Both the position numbers and the translations under genes were made by a program. Below are positions 1-7,684 of a stretch of DNA of 64,000 nucleotides, piece by piece. This DNA comes from Nonomuraea sp. MG754425 (GTDB lineage: Bacteria > Actinomycetota > Actinomycetes > Streptosporangiales > Streptosporangiaceae). Where the stretch lies: the NCBI RefSeq assembly GCF_021699195.1, contig NZ_SSXE01000011.1:27429-91428 (forward strand). The letters are read 5' to 3'. The notes beneath the pieces were generated by a model that saw only the letters and a program-made list of their open reading frames with translations, had not been told where the DNA came from and searched no databases. Each line of letters opens with the position of its first letter. Positions within the stretch are counted from its first letter, which is position 1.

Positions 1-1
1 G

Positions 2-622
2 GCGGTGCTGGGCCATGGCTGGAAGGCGGCTCTCGTTCCCGCGCTCTGCGTGGCCGTCGTCGATTTCCTCCGTTTCACCTGGCCCTCGTCGGGATGGCTG
101 GGCTACGTCAACGCGGTCTCGGTCTGGGCGGTGCCGTTCCTTCTGGGTCTGGCATGGAGGCAGCGCCGCATCAACGGCGCGTGGCTGCTCGGCGGGGGCG
201 GGATACTCGCGGCGGCACTGATCGTCCTCGGCGCTCACCCGATCGGCACGGCGGGCGTGCCGATGCCGGATGTCGCACCGCCGAACGCGGTCCTGCTCGC
301 CTTCGGCTGCGCGCAGTGCGGGCTCGCCGCGTTGGCGGGCGACCGACTCGGCCATCGCGCCACAGGCTTCAGGATCACGGCCGTGATCAGCGACGCCGCG
401 GTCCCGCTCTACCTCTGGCACCAGACGGCGCTCGCCCTCATCTCGCTGGTCACGCTCCGATTCGGCCCGATCGCCGGGCTCACCGGCCAGCCGACCGGCG
501 CGGCCTGGCCGGCACTGCGGCTGGCCTGGCTGCCGCTCTGCGCGACGGTGCTGATCGGGCTGCTGGTGCCGGCAAGCCCGCCGCGGCCCCGACGGCGATT
601 GCCCCGCGCTCGCCACCTGTGA
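2..622 (+). CDS. Membrane acyltransferase (acyltransferase 3 family), C-terminal part
   Basis: The frame is open to the left edge, so only about 205 C-terminal residues are visible. They form several hydrophobic segments separated by short loops, and the piece ending in AVPLYLWHQTALAL resembles the last part of acyltransferase 3 (PF01757) proteins, integral membrane enzymes that O-acylate sugars, antibiotics or cell-wall glycans. The catalytic His expected near the N terminus lies outside the window. The C terminus is a basic tail rich in Arg. The stop lies 12 bases before the next start, so the histidine kinase gene may be co-transcribed. The substrate cannot be inferred. Confidence 0.7.
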   Translation, partial: AVLGHGWKAALVPALCVAVVDFLRFTWPSSGWLGYVNAVSVWAVPFLLGLAWRQRRINGAWLLGGGGILAAALIVLGAHPIGTAGVPMPDVAPPNAVLLAFGCAQCGLAALAGDRLGHRATGFRITAVISDAAVPLYLWHQTALALISLVTLRFGPIAGLTGQPTGAAWPALRLAWLPLCATVLIGLLVPASPPRPRRRLPRARHL

Positions 623-634
623 TGCCCTGGAGGA

Positions 635-1729
635 ATGATCAGCACGATCTGGCGGGATCGCCCCTGGGTGCGCGACGCCGCGACGGCCGCGCTGGTGCTG
701 GCGGCCGAGCTGCTCGGCTTCCCGTATACGGGGTTGGACGTCAGGGTGGTGTCGATCGCGGTGGCGTCGGCGGGACTGATGTTGCTGCGGCGGCGGCAGC
801 CGATCGTCGTGGCCGGGCTCGTCGGCGTGCTCTACCTGGTGGGCACACTGCCGTTCCCCTACGATGCGCCGGTCAGCGCCATGCTCATCGCTCTTTACAC
901 CGTGGGCAGACATACCCCGGCGCCTGCCTCGATCGTCACGGCGGCGCTGGCCGTGGCCGGCGGCTGGGTGGTCCACAACATGCCGGCGGCGATCGCGGGC
1001 GGCTCGCCCGCGATGATCCTGCCTCTCGCACTGGCCCCGGCGTTGCCGGTGGCGGCCGGGTACATCGTGCGCCTGCAGGCCGAGTTGTCCCACCGGCGTG
1101 AGGTGCAGATCGCCGAGAACGCGGTTCGCGCCGAACGCCGCCGCATCGCCCGCGAACTGCACGACGTGATCGCCCACCATGTCAGCGTGGTCGGCCTCTA
1201 CATGGGCGTGGCCAGGCGGACGATCCCGACCGACCCGGAACGTGCCCGGCTCGCCCTGCTCACCGGTGAGAACACCGCCCGCCAGGCGATGACGGAGATG
1301 CGCCGCCTGCTGGACGTGCTGCGTACCGACGGCGAGCCGATCGAGAACCAGGCGGGCGTCGGGGTGGCGCGGCTGCCGGCGCTGATCGAGGAGTCGGGCA
1401 ACGCGACGCTGGAAGCCTCGGGAGAGGCGGTTGAGCTGCCGACGACCGTGGACCACGCGGTCTACCGCATCGTTCAGGAGGCGCTCACCAACACGCGCAA
1501 GCACGCGGACGGAGCACGGGCACGGGTACGGCTGGCGTACCTGCCCGACCTGGTGGAGGTGGAGATCAACGATGACGGGCGACCGCGTCCCGGTGTTGTC
1601 CGGCCGGGGCTCGGGCTGGCGGGGATGGCCGAGCGGGTGTCACTGTGCGGCGGTGAGATGCGCGCCGGGCCCGCCCATGAGGGCGGCTTCACCGTACACG
1701 CCCGCATCCCACTGCCGGAGAAGACGTGA
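635..1729 (+). CDS. Sensor histidine kinase, NarL/DesK type (HisKA_3)
   Basis: This is a 364-residue two-component sensor. Residues 1 to about 150 hold five or so hydrophobic segments with almost no extracellular loop, so the signal is probably sensed in the membrane. A short helical linker leads to the dimerisation and phosphoacceptor helix RRRIARELHDVIAHHVS, whose first His is the phosphorylation site. The HATPase domain follows, with an N-box VQEALTNTRKHA and a G-box GLGLAGMAERV. The GGAGG at 629-633 is very close to the ATG, so the start may be slightly different. Such kinases normally precede a LuxR-type response regulator, but here only its first codons survive (see 1726-1737), so the kinase is an orphan. 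Confidence 0.88.
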   Translation: MISTIWRDRPWVRDAATAALVLAAELLGFPYTGLDVRVVSIAVASAGLMLLRRRQPIVVAGLVGVLYLVGTLPFPYDAPVSAMLIALYTVGRHTPAPASIVTAALAVAGGWVVHNMPAAIAGGSPAMILPLALAPALPVAAGYIVRLQAELSHRREVQIAENAVRAERRRIARELHDVIAHHVSVVGLYMGVARRTIPTDPERARLALLTGENTARQAMTEMRRLLDVLRTDGEPIENQAGVGVARLPALIEESGNATLEASGEAVELPTTVDHAVYRIVQEALTNTRKHADGARARVRLAYLPDLVEVEINDDGRPRPGVVRPGLGLAGMAERVSLCGGEMRAGPAHEGGFTVHARIPLPEKT

Positions 1730-1737
1730 TCAAGGTG
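1726..1737 (+). pseudogene. Remnant start of a lost NarL-type response regulator
   Basis: The kinase stop overlaps a GTG in the usual GTGA arrangement. The GTG is followed by ATC AAG GTG, reading M-I-K-V, the typical opening of NarL/LuxR response regulators (MIKVLLADDQ). After these four codons the similarity stops and the sequence runs into the 3' flank of the opposite-strand methyltransferase gene. I infer that the partner regulator was removed by a deletion or rearrangement with its breakpoint near 1737. The call rests on the coupling pattern and four residues only. Confidence 0.4.
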
Positions 1738-1776
1738 CCGCCTGCCTATCGCGCTCAGCGGCCCCGGGCAAGGACC

Positions 1777-2520
1777 TCACCACGAAGGTGCGGACGTTCG
1801 GAACAGCGCGACGGCTCGGGTGCCGATTTTGAAGGATGCCTGGGGGCGTGGCCCGCGGTCCGTGGGAACCTTGCGGCCCCGCACCGTCACCGCGATCACG
1901 CTGTCGTGCGGGAGCACGGCCGTGAGCGCCTCGACCAGGCCGGTGACCCCTGCCGCCGCGCTGGGTCCGTGCCAGTGGGTCTGTTCGCCGTAGGGGACGT
2001 CGGTGATCACGATGTCGGGTGTGTGGTGGCCGAGTGCCCGCTGGAGCTGGGCGGGGTCGAGCGCGTCGGCTTGGCGCACCGCGTGCGGCACGTCCCCTCC
2101 GGCGGCGTCGAGTCCGGCGGCGAGCCGGCGGGCGGCACGCGCGGCCGAGTCGTAGGCCGGTTTGCCGAAGCGGGCGGCGCGCTCTTCCAGATCGGCGGCG
2201 CGAGCTGCCAGACCGGCCTGGCTCAGCAGGCCGAGATTGCGTGCGGCCAGGTGTCGCGCTTCGGGGGCGAGGTCGCAGGCCAGCACCGAGGCGATCTGCC
2301 GCCGGTACAGCAACGCCAGCACGGTCAGCAGGTAACCGCTGCCGCAGCAGGGGTCCCAGAGCACGGCGGGACGGTCGCCGCCGCGCAGAGCCAGCGCACG
2401 CTGGAAGATCTCGCCGGCCAGCCGGACGGGGAACGCGGGAAACCCTGGAGCCGAATGCAGCACCGCGCCGCTGGCCAGGTCCTGATGATTGGTCCGGTCG
2501 ATCGCGTGGCGGTACGTCAT
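1777..2520 (-). CDS. aviRa: AviRa-like 23S rRNA (guanine) methyltransferase
   Basis: The 247-residue product matches from memory the overall pattern of AviRa, the avilamycin-resistance enzyme that methylates 23S rRNA G2535. It has the N-terminal YRHAIDR and HSAPGFPAFPVRLAGEIFQR blocks, the SAM-binding motif WDPCCGSGYLLTVL at residues 55-68, the acidic second strand ACDLAPEARHLAARNL, and the catalytic-loop motif DVPYGEQTHW. A longer frame opens upstream to 2634, but the ATG at 2520 gives the N terminus expected for the family. No orthosomycin biosynthetic gene is visible, so it is probably a stand-alone resistance or rRNA-modification gene. It faces the next gene divergently across about 180 bases. 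Confidence 0.78.
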   Translation of the reverse strand: MTYRHAIDRTNHQDLASGAVLHSAPGFPAFPVRLAGEIFQRALALRGGDRPAVLWDPCCGSGYLLTVLALLYRRQIASVLACDLAPEARHLAARNLGLLSQAGLAARAADLEERAARFGKPAYDSAARAARRLAAGLDAAGGDVPHAVRQADALDPAQLQRALGHHTPDIVITDVPYGEQTHWHGPSAAAGVTGLVEALTAVLPHDSVIAVTVRGRKVPTDRGPRPQASFKIGTRAVALFRTSAPSW

Positions 2521-2689
2521 GCGGTCCGGCGGTCGGCCTCGTCCACCACCACGCTCCCCGACGCCGAATGTCCTCGATTCCCCACGAGCTACAGAATAGG
2601 GGGAATCTTCGCCCCATCTTGTGTCTCCCGTCATCCCGGCGCGCCCCCGTCCGCTCGAAATTCGATGGCTTCTCCGCAGCAGCCACGGT

Positions 2690-2695
2690 TAGCGT
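2690..2695 (+). promoter_or_regulatory. Candidate -10 box of a leaderless gene
   Basis: The hexamer TAGCGT fits TAnnnT and lies exactly six bases before the GTG at 2702, the spacing at which transcription would begin at or next to the start codon. No ribosome-binding sequence precedes this GTG. No convincing -35 box is seen. Confidence 0.35.
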
Positions 2696-2701
2696 GTCGC
2701 G

Positions 2702-3574
2702 GTGATCTACGAGCATCCTTTGGCGTACGTGCTCGGGCTTGAGGGCATCGCCCTGATGCGGGCCCACACCGGCGAGCACGACCGTGCGTTCATCGAGAAG
2801 CGCCTGTCCGAGATTCGCACGTTCCTTGACGACGACTCCCTTTCCGGCGCCGCGGTCGAGGTTGCCTCCGTGGATACCGTGGAGGGTTACCGGATCTGGT
2901 CGCAGACCTACGACGGGCCCAATGCCGCGTTCGACGTCGACGAGCCCTTCATCAGGGAGATCGTCGACGGGCTGCCGGTCGGCGAGGCGCTGGACGCGGC
3001 GTGCGGCACCGGCAGGATCGCGGCCTGTCTGGCCGGGCGCGGCCACCGGGTGCGCGGCGTGGACAGCTCTCCCGACATGCTGGAGCGGGCGCGCCGGCGG
3101 GTCCCCCAGGCGGAGTTCCACCTGGGGGACCTGTCGTCGCTGCCGGTGCCCAGCGAATCCGTTGACCTGGTGGTCTGCTCGTTGGCGTTGACACATGTGC
3201 CCGCGCTGGGCCCGGCCCTGACCGAGTTCGCCCGGGTGTTGCGGCCCGGTGGGCACCTGGTGATCGCCGACATCCATCCCGAGGGCGTGGCCCGGGGGGT
3301 GGTCCCGCCCGTTCGGCTGCCCGACGGCCGTCCGGGGAGGGTGGCCACCTACCGCCACCTGGTCGGCGACTACCTGCGGGCCGCGCTGGCGGCCGGACTC
3401 CAGGTACGGCGGTGCGAGGAGCCCCTGCACTCACCAGGGGCGCCCGGCGAACGAACCGAGCTCCTGCAGCCGTGGGACGTATGGCCGTGGGCCCTGTGCG
3501 ACCTGGCGCCCGAGGCGGCGCACGCGGCAATCGTCGGGACGCCGTCGATGCTGTTCTGGCACTTTCAGCGTTAG
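2702..3574 (+). CDS. Class I SAM-dependent methyltransferase
   Basis: This is a 290-residue methyltransferase of the UbiE/Methyltransf_11 type. The SAM-binding motif is ALDAACGTG near residue 98, followed by an acidic strand end VRGVDSSPDML, the GDLSSLPVPSESVD motif, and the LRPGGHLVIADIHP strand. The first 60 residues form an extra N-terminal segment not usual for the core fold. The GTG start has no Shine-Dalgarno sequence and is probably leaderless. The acceptor is unknown. Its divergence from the rRNA methyltransferase gene may be coincidental. Confidence 0.8.
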   Translation: MIYEHPLAYVLGLEGIALMRAHTGEHDRAFIEKRLSEIRTFLDDDSLSGAAVEVASVDTVEGYRIWSQTYDGPNAAFDVDEPFIREIVDGLPVGEALDAACGTGRIAACLAGRGHRVRGVDSSPDMLERARRRVPQAEFHLGDLSSLPVPSESVDLVVCSLALTHVPALGPALTEFARVLRPGGHLVIADIHPEGVARGVVPPVRLPDGRPGRVATYRHLVGDYLRAALAAGLQVRRCEEPLHSPGAPGERTELLQPWDVWPWALCDLAPEAAHAAIVGTPSMLFWHFQR

Positions 3575-3614
3575 CAGGTGTGTTCGGTCCGCACAGGCCG
3601 GCCGGTTGGAGCCC

Positions 3615-3890
3615 TTATGCGGTACGACCGAGTTGGTGGATACGCCGCACCCGGCCGTCGTCGGCGACTTCGCCGATCATGATCCATTCGATCACCAGAT
3701 GCCCGAGCTTGCGATGCTCTGTGGTGAGGCGGCAGCGGGCGCCGAACTCGTGACCGTTGACGAACAGGTCGTCGATCCGCATCTGGACGGACATGACATT
3801 CTTGCGGGCCGGTGCCGCGTGGGCGATCAACTGGGCGCGGGTGAGCTCCGTGCCGTCGGTCATCCAGACCGCGTCGTCGGTCAAGGTGCG
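3615..3890 (-). pseudogene. SnoaL/NTF2-like protein, N-terminally truncated
   Basis: About 90 residues resemble the C-terminal two-thirds of a small NTF2-like protein of the SnoaL type: an LTDDAVWMTDG segment, then alternating strands with FGARCRLTT and LGHLVIEWIMIGEV. Intact members run about 110-140 residues and begin with a helix of roughly 25 residues that is missing here. No ATG or GTG lies in place; a TTG at 3884 is the only candidate start. The N-terminal cut lies near 3890, right beside the cut in the divergent TetR fragment, which suggests one deletion removed both 5' ends and the shared promoter. Confidence 0.5.
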
Positions 3891-3892
3891 GG

Positions 3893-4090
3893 CCGATCCG
3901 CCGCGGCCGTGACAGCGGCGAGTTCACGACCGACCTGGAGACCGGCTGGCTGATCGCCGCGACGATCGCGCTCGGCCACGCAGCCGACCATCACCTCCGC
4001 ATCGGCCGCCTGGATGCGCGGGACGCGGCCAGACAGTTCCGGTCCTCGGTGATGCGCTTGTACGGTGCTGACGATCCCGGCCACAGATGA
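3893..4090 (+). pseudogene. C-terminal fragment of a TetR-family regulator
   Basis: An open frame without a start codon encodes about 60 residues ending in a stop at 4088-4090. The stretch from TTDLETGWLIAATIALGHA to AARQFRSSVMRLYGAD has the pattern of the last two helices of TetR-type ligand-binding domains. The DNA-binding half is absent. It reads away from the truncated SnoaL-like gene and both break at the same point, so I read the pair as the relic of a divergent regulator/target pair. Confidence 0.45.
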
Positions 4091-4162
4091 CGCGCGGGAC
4101 CACGGTGCCGTCGGGGGGTTGCGGATGCGCCCCTGGAGGCGCTCAGCGGCGCGTGCGAACAG

Positions 4163-4714
4163 TCAGCCGGCCGGCTTCAGGTATCCGGCGGCGGCCAGCC
4201 CCGCGAAGGCGACGTCGGTGTCGGTCATCTGCCCGCTGAGCACGTGCTGGATGAACGCGCCGACCGGCATCAGCACGGTCTCGATGAACTCGGCGTCGTC
4301 CAGCCTCGGCTCGGCGACTTTCCGGCACCCGCGGGCCAGGACCGCGTGGCGGCGATGCGCGGCATACGACGACAGAAAGGTCTGCATGACCACTTCGAGC
4401 GTCGCCGCCTCGTAACCGGTCTCCTCCAGCAGTTCCCGAGCCGCCGCGGCCTCGACCGGCTCGTCCCCGTCAGCGTTTCCGCCCGGCAACTCCAGCAGCA
4501 CCCGTCCGGGCCCCGGCCGGTACTGCCGGGCCAGCACCACCTGCTCGTCGTCGGTCACGGCGACGACGGCGACGCTCGCGCCGCCCATGAGGATGTCCCA
4601 CACGTCCTCGTTGCCGTCCGGGTAGCGGTATCGGCGGCCACGGACTTCCAGGAACCCGGCCGGCTCGTCCAGCTCACCCATCAGCGTCCACTCACTGGCC
4701 CTGGCATCACCCAC
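4163..4714 (-). CDS. NUDIX hydrolase (ADP-ribose pyrophosphatase-like)
   Basis: The 183-residue protein has a perfect Nudix box: G at the start of GNADGDE, then REL, LEETGY (GX5EX7REUXEEXGU). The strand VVLARQYRPGPGRVLLELPGG just before the box resembles ADP-ribose or sugar-nucleotide pyrophosphatases, which cleave nucleoside diphosphates linked to another group. The GTG at 4714 is chosen because it keeps an N-terminal W-x-L segment (ASEWTLMGEL) common in this subfamily; the ATG at 4681 is the alternative. It is divergent from the kinase-like gene that follows. Confidence 0.85.
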   Translation of the reverse strand: MGDARASEWTLMGELDEPAGFLEVRGRRYRYPDGNEDVWDILMGGASVAVVAVTDDEQVVLARQYRPGPGRVLLELPGGNADGDEPVEAAAARELLEETGYEAATLEVVMQTFLSSYAAHRRHAVLARGCRKVAEPRLDDAEFIETVLMPVGAFIQHVLSGQMTDTDVAFAGLAAAGYLKPAG

Positions 4715-4791
4715 CCGACCAAGCCTATGGATCAACTGATCCTGATCGGTGCCGTCAGAGGGAGTGAGAGCTGCTCCGTCCGGCGCCTCGG

Positions 4792-4797
4792 TACTAT
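4792..4797 (+). promoter_or_regulatory. Candidate -10 box (TACTAT)
   Basis: TACTAT is eight bases before the ATG of the phosphotransferase gene, which has no ribosome-binding site, so transcripts would be leaderless or nearly so. No clear -35 box is seen. Confidence 0.35.
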
Positions 4798-4805
4798 TAC
4801 TCCGC

Positions 4806-5702
4806 ATGACCGAGATCGAGATCACCGCGAACCTGGTCCGCGAACTGCTGCTGGAGCAACATCCAGACCTCGCGGGGCTGACCATCCGCGAGGTGGCGGG
4901 CGGCTGGGGTAACCAGATGTGGCGTCTCGGGGACGAGCTGGTCGTACGCATGCAGCGTATGGACCCCACCGCGGAACTCCAGTTCAAGGAGCGGCGATGG
5001 CTACCCGTGCTGGGCCCGCGCCTACCGCTCCCGGTGCCGGCCCCGGTGCGGTCCGGCGAACCGTCCGAACGCTTCCCCAAGCACTGGACCGTGCTGACCT
5101 GGGTTCCCGGCGAGCCGCTGGACCACGGCTCGATCAGCCGCGGCACCCACGCGGCCGACACGCTGGCGGGCTTCCTCCAGGCGCTCCATGTGGAGGCGCC
5201 CGCCGACGCCCCGGCAAGTTCGGACCTCGGCGCTCACCCCAAGGGGTGCACAGGCGGCTTCGAACAGTTCTTGCAGGCCATTGACCCCGACGCCGTCGGC
5301 GATGTCCGCGCCGTCCGGGCCGTCTGGGCCGATGCCGTCGAGGCCCCCGAGTGGGAGGGCCCGCCGCTGTGGGTGCACGGCGACCTCCATCCCGCGAACG
5401 TCGTCGTCTCGGACGGGACGCTCTCGGGCGTCATCGATTTCGGCGCCTTGTTCGCCGGCGATCCGGCGTGGGACCTCGCCGCCGCATGGGTGCTGCTCCC
5501 CGCGGGCACGGCCGCACGGTTCTTCGACGCGTACGCGCACGCGGACGAGGCGGCGATCCGGCGCGCCCGGGGGCTGGCCGCCATGAAGAGCCTCTTCCTG
5601 ATGCTCATGGGGCAGAACGGAGACCGGGGCCTGCCCGGAGGCAAGCCGCACTGGGGACCCGCGGGCCGGGCGGCACTTGATCGTGTCCTGAAAGGCGTTT
5701 GA
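4806..5702 (+). CDS. Aminoglycoside phosphotransferase (APH) family protein
   Basis: This 298-residue protein has the eukaryotic-kinase-like fold of the APH family. It contains an early strand pair GGWGNQMWRLGDELVVRMQR that would hold the ATP lysine-equivalent region, the Brenner motif WVHGDLHPANVVV with the catalytic Asp, and the metal-binding VIDFGALFAGDPAWDL. Family members phosphorylate antibiotics, choline, macrolides or other small molecules, so the substrate is open. The ATG at 4806 is chosen because the -10-like TACTAT lies just upstream and the homologous N terminus begins there. Confidence 0.82.
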   Translation: MTEIEITANLVRELLLEQHPDLAGLTIREVAGGWGNQMWRLGDELVVRMQRMDPTAELQFKERRWLPVLGPRLPLPVPAPVRSGEPSERFPKHWTVLTWVPGEPLDHGSISRGTHAADTLAGFLQALHVEAPADAPASSDLGAHPKGCTGGFEQFLQAIDPDAVGDVRAVRAVWADAVEAPEWEGPPLWVHGDLHPANVVVSDGTLSGVIDFGALFAGDPAWDLAAAWVLLPAGTAARFFDAYAHADEAAIRRARGLAAMKSLFLMLMGQNGDRGLPGGKPHWGPAGRAALDRVLKGV

Positions 5703-5878
5703 CGCCCGCGCCTTCGAGCTTGTCCTCGATCTCGGCCGGCGCGCCGTGGCTCATGTGCCGGCCGATCGCCCCATGCCGTCGGCCGTCGAGCCGGGATCGC
5801 GGACCGGCGGCGCGTGTCACCTCGACACACGAACCCGGCACCCGCTAGAAGTGGACCAAGGCGGGAAGGGGGACGGTC

Positions 5879-6415
5879 ATGCAGGCTCCGAACACGGCGA
5901 CGTCCATCACGCACAGCAACGTGCGCCTGCAGATTCCCGTGCCCGGCTCGTTCGCCGAGGCGATGGGCACCTACGAGAGGCTCGTACCCGCCCTGGACGC
6001 CGCCCGCGTCGAGGATCTCGTCCGGCGGCAGGCGTCGTGGGACGAGGTGATCGAGCAGGCCCGCGAGAACGCCCCGCACGGTTTCGTGATCTTCTGGCGC
6101 TTCGACATCACGCCACTCATGAGCCTGGCCGGTGACGAGTGGCCGTGCGTCCAGTACCTCATGGGCAACCACACGATCGCGCAGCGGATGTTCCACCACG
6201 ACCCCGCGATCATGCTGAGCGCCCCGCTCCGCACGGTGCTCTGCGCCGGCGCGTCCGGTGTCGTGACGTTGCAGGTCGACCTGCCCAGCAGCCGCTTCGG
6301 CAGTTACGGCAACCCCGAGATCGCCGCCGTGGGACGCGAGCTCGACGACAAGCTGGCCGGCCTGCTGGATGCGCTCGGCGCCCCGGTGCCGCGCGAACTT
6401 CGGGCTCGACGCTGA
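5879..6415 (+). CDS. DUF302-like protein
   Basis: A 178-residue soluble protein preceded by a good GGGGGA ribosome-binding sequence. Residues 70-165 show the DUF302 pattern: a strand HGFVIFWRFDI, the YLMGNHTIAQRMFHHDP block and a later APLRTVLCAG strand. DUF302 proteins are small alpha/beta proteins of unknown biochemical role. An N-terminal part of about 60 residues precedes the domain. The 176-base gap upstream carries no gene I can support. Confidence 0.6.
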   Translation: MQAPNTATSITHSNVRLQIPVPGSFAEAMGTYERLVPALDAARVEDLVRRQASWDEVIEQARENAPHGFVIFWRFDITPLMSLAGDEWPCVQYLMGNHTIAQRMFHHDPAIMLSAPLRTVLCAGASGVVTLQVDLPSSRFGSYGNPEIAAVGRELDDKLAGLLDALGAPVPRELRARR

Positions 6416-6445
6416 CGAAGCCGATGTTCTCGTCGAGCCGGTAAC

Positions 6446-7507
6446 GTGATCACGATGACGGACACCCGGCTGACCGCCCACCATGACGTTTCCACGGCCA
6501 TGGCCCGCTACGGCGACCGGGAGTTGGCCGATCTGCTGGAGCGCGCGGCCGTGCCGCTCGGAACCGGCATCGGCGGGACGTCCGCGCGGCTGGAGGTCGG
6601 CGGCACCTCGGTCTTCGTCAAACGCGTGCCCCTCACCGAGCCCGAACTGCGCCACCCGCACTCGACGGCCGACCTGTTCGGGCTGCCGCCGTTCTGCCAG
6701 TACGGCATCGGCTCGCCCGGCTTCGGCGCCTGGCGCGAGCTGGCCGCGCACACGATGACCACCGAGTGGGTGCTGTCCGGCCGCTGCCCAGGCTTCCCGC
6801 TGCTGTATCACTGGCGGGTGCTGCCTGACGCCGAGCCCGCCCCGCTGTACGGAGAGCTGGCCGACATCGATCGGGCGGTCACGTTCTGGGAGGGCGAGCC
6901 CGGCGTGCGCCGCCGCCTTGAGGCGCTGGCCGGGGCTCCGGCGAGCCTGACGCTCTTCCTGGAGCACTTCCCGTACAACCTGCACCAGTGGCTGGAGGAG
7001 CGGGTACGCGCGGGCGACGCCGACCGCGCGTGCGCCCTGGCGGACCAGGGGTTGCGTGCGGCCGTGTCCGTCATGAACGCGGGCGGCCTGCTGCACTTCG
7101 ACGCGCACTTCAAGAACGTCCTCACCGACGGGCGCCGCTGCTACCTGACCGACTTCGGGCAGGCCGTGTCGTCCCGATTCGACCTGTCGGAGGGGGAACA
7201 GCTCTTCTATCGCCGGCACCTGACCTACGACCGCACCTACACGCTGACGTACCTGGTGAACTGGCTGGCCGGCGCCTTCCACGGCGCCGACTGGCCGGGG
7301 CGGCGCGAACTGGTGCGGGACTGGGCGGCGGGAGAGCGGCCGGCCGGCGTGCCCGGCGGGGTCGCGGCCCTGCTGTCGCGGCACAGCCCGCTGGCCACCG
7401 TGCTGAACGACTTCTACCACGAGCTGCAGAGTGAGAGCAGGAAGACGCCGTACCCGCTGGAGGAGATCCGCCAGGTTGCCGAACGGCACGCCCTGCCGAT
7501 CGGCTGA
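6446..7507 (+). CDS. Protein kinase-like phosphotransferase
   Basis: The 353-residue protein looks like an atypical kinase-fold enzyme. A strand VGGTSVFVKRVPLTE would carry the ATP-binding Lys, LLHFDAHFKNVLTDG corresponds to the catalytic loop (HxDxxxxN) and YLTDFGQAV to the metal-binding DFG motif. Between them lies a region rich in aromatic residues. It is not a Hanks-type Ser/Thr kinase with extracellular sensors and has no membrane segment. A GTG at 6446 and an ATG at 6455 are both possible starts; neither has a strong ribosome-binding site. Substrate unknown. Confidence 0.65.
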   Translation: MITMTDTRLTAHHDVSTAMARYGDRELADLLERAAVPLGTGIGGTSARLEVGGTSVFVKRVPLTEPELRHPHSTADLFGLPPFCQYGIGSPGFGAWRELAAHTMTTEWVLSGRCPGFPLLYHWRVLPDAEPAPLYGELADIDRAVTFWEGEPGVRRRLEALAGAPASLTLFLEHFPYNLHQWLEERVRAGDADRACALADQGLRAAVSVMNAGGLLHFDAHFKNVLTDGRRCYLTDFGQAVSSRFDLSEGEQLFYRRHLTYDRTYTLTYLVNWLAGAFHGADWPGRRELVRDWAAGERPAGVPGGVAALLSRHSPLATVLNDFYHELQSESRKTPYPLEEIRQVAERHALPIG

Positions 7508-7531
7508 AGGTCACCTCCCGCTCGGGTGAGA

Positions 7532-7573
7532 CCGTCCTTCCCCTGACCTCCAGGCCATCAGACGGAGGGACGG
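7532..7573. terminator. Hairpin between convergent genes
   Basis: CCGTCCTTCC at 7532-7541 pairs with GGAGGGACGG at 7564-7573, giving ten pairs including one G-U, with a 22-base loop. It lies just after the kinase-like gene and before the 3' end of the opposite-strand MFS gene, where a terminator for the plus strand is expected. No U-tract follows, as is common in actinomycetes. Confidence 0.4.
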
Positions 7574-7684
7574 AACCGGCGCACGGGCGCAGGCCCGTAC
7601 GTGCGTGACGGCGGATCTCAACCTCGACCCGCGTCCACGGACTCCTGTACCGCGCCCGTGCGGTGCTGCTGGATCTTGGCGCGT

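Noticed and set aside
1777..2520. Presence of an avilamycin-type biosynthetic cluster
   Set aside because: Apart from the AviRa-like gene there are no glycosyltransferase, orsellinate synthase or deoxysugar genes in the window.
1730..3430. Minus-strand open frame spanning two methyltransferase genes
   Set aside because: It crosses genes on both strands and lacks any conserved motif.
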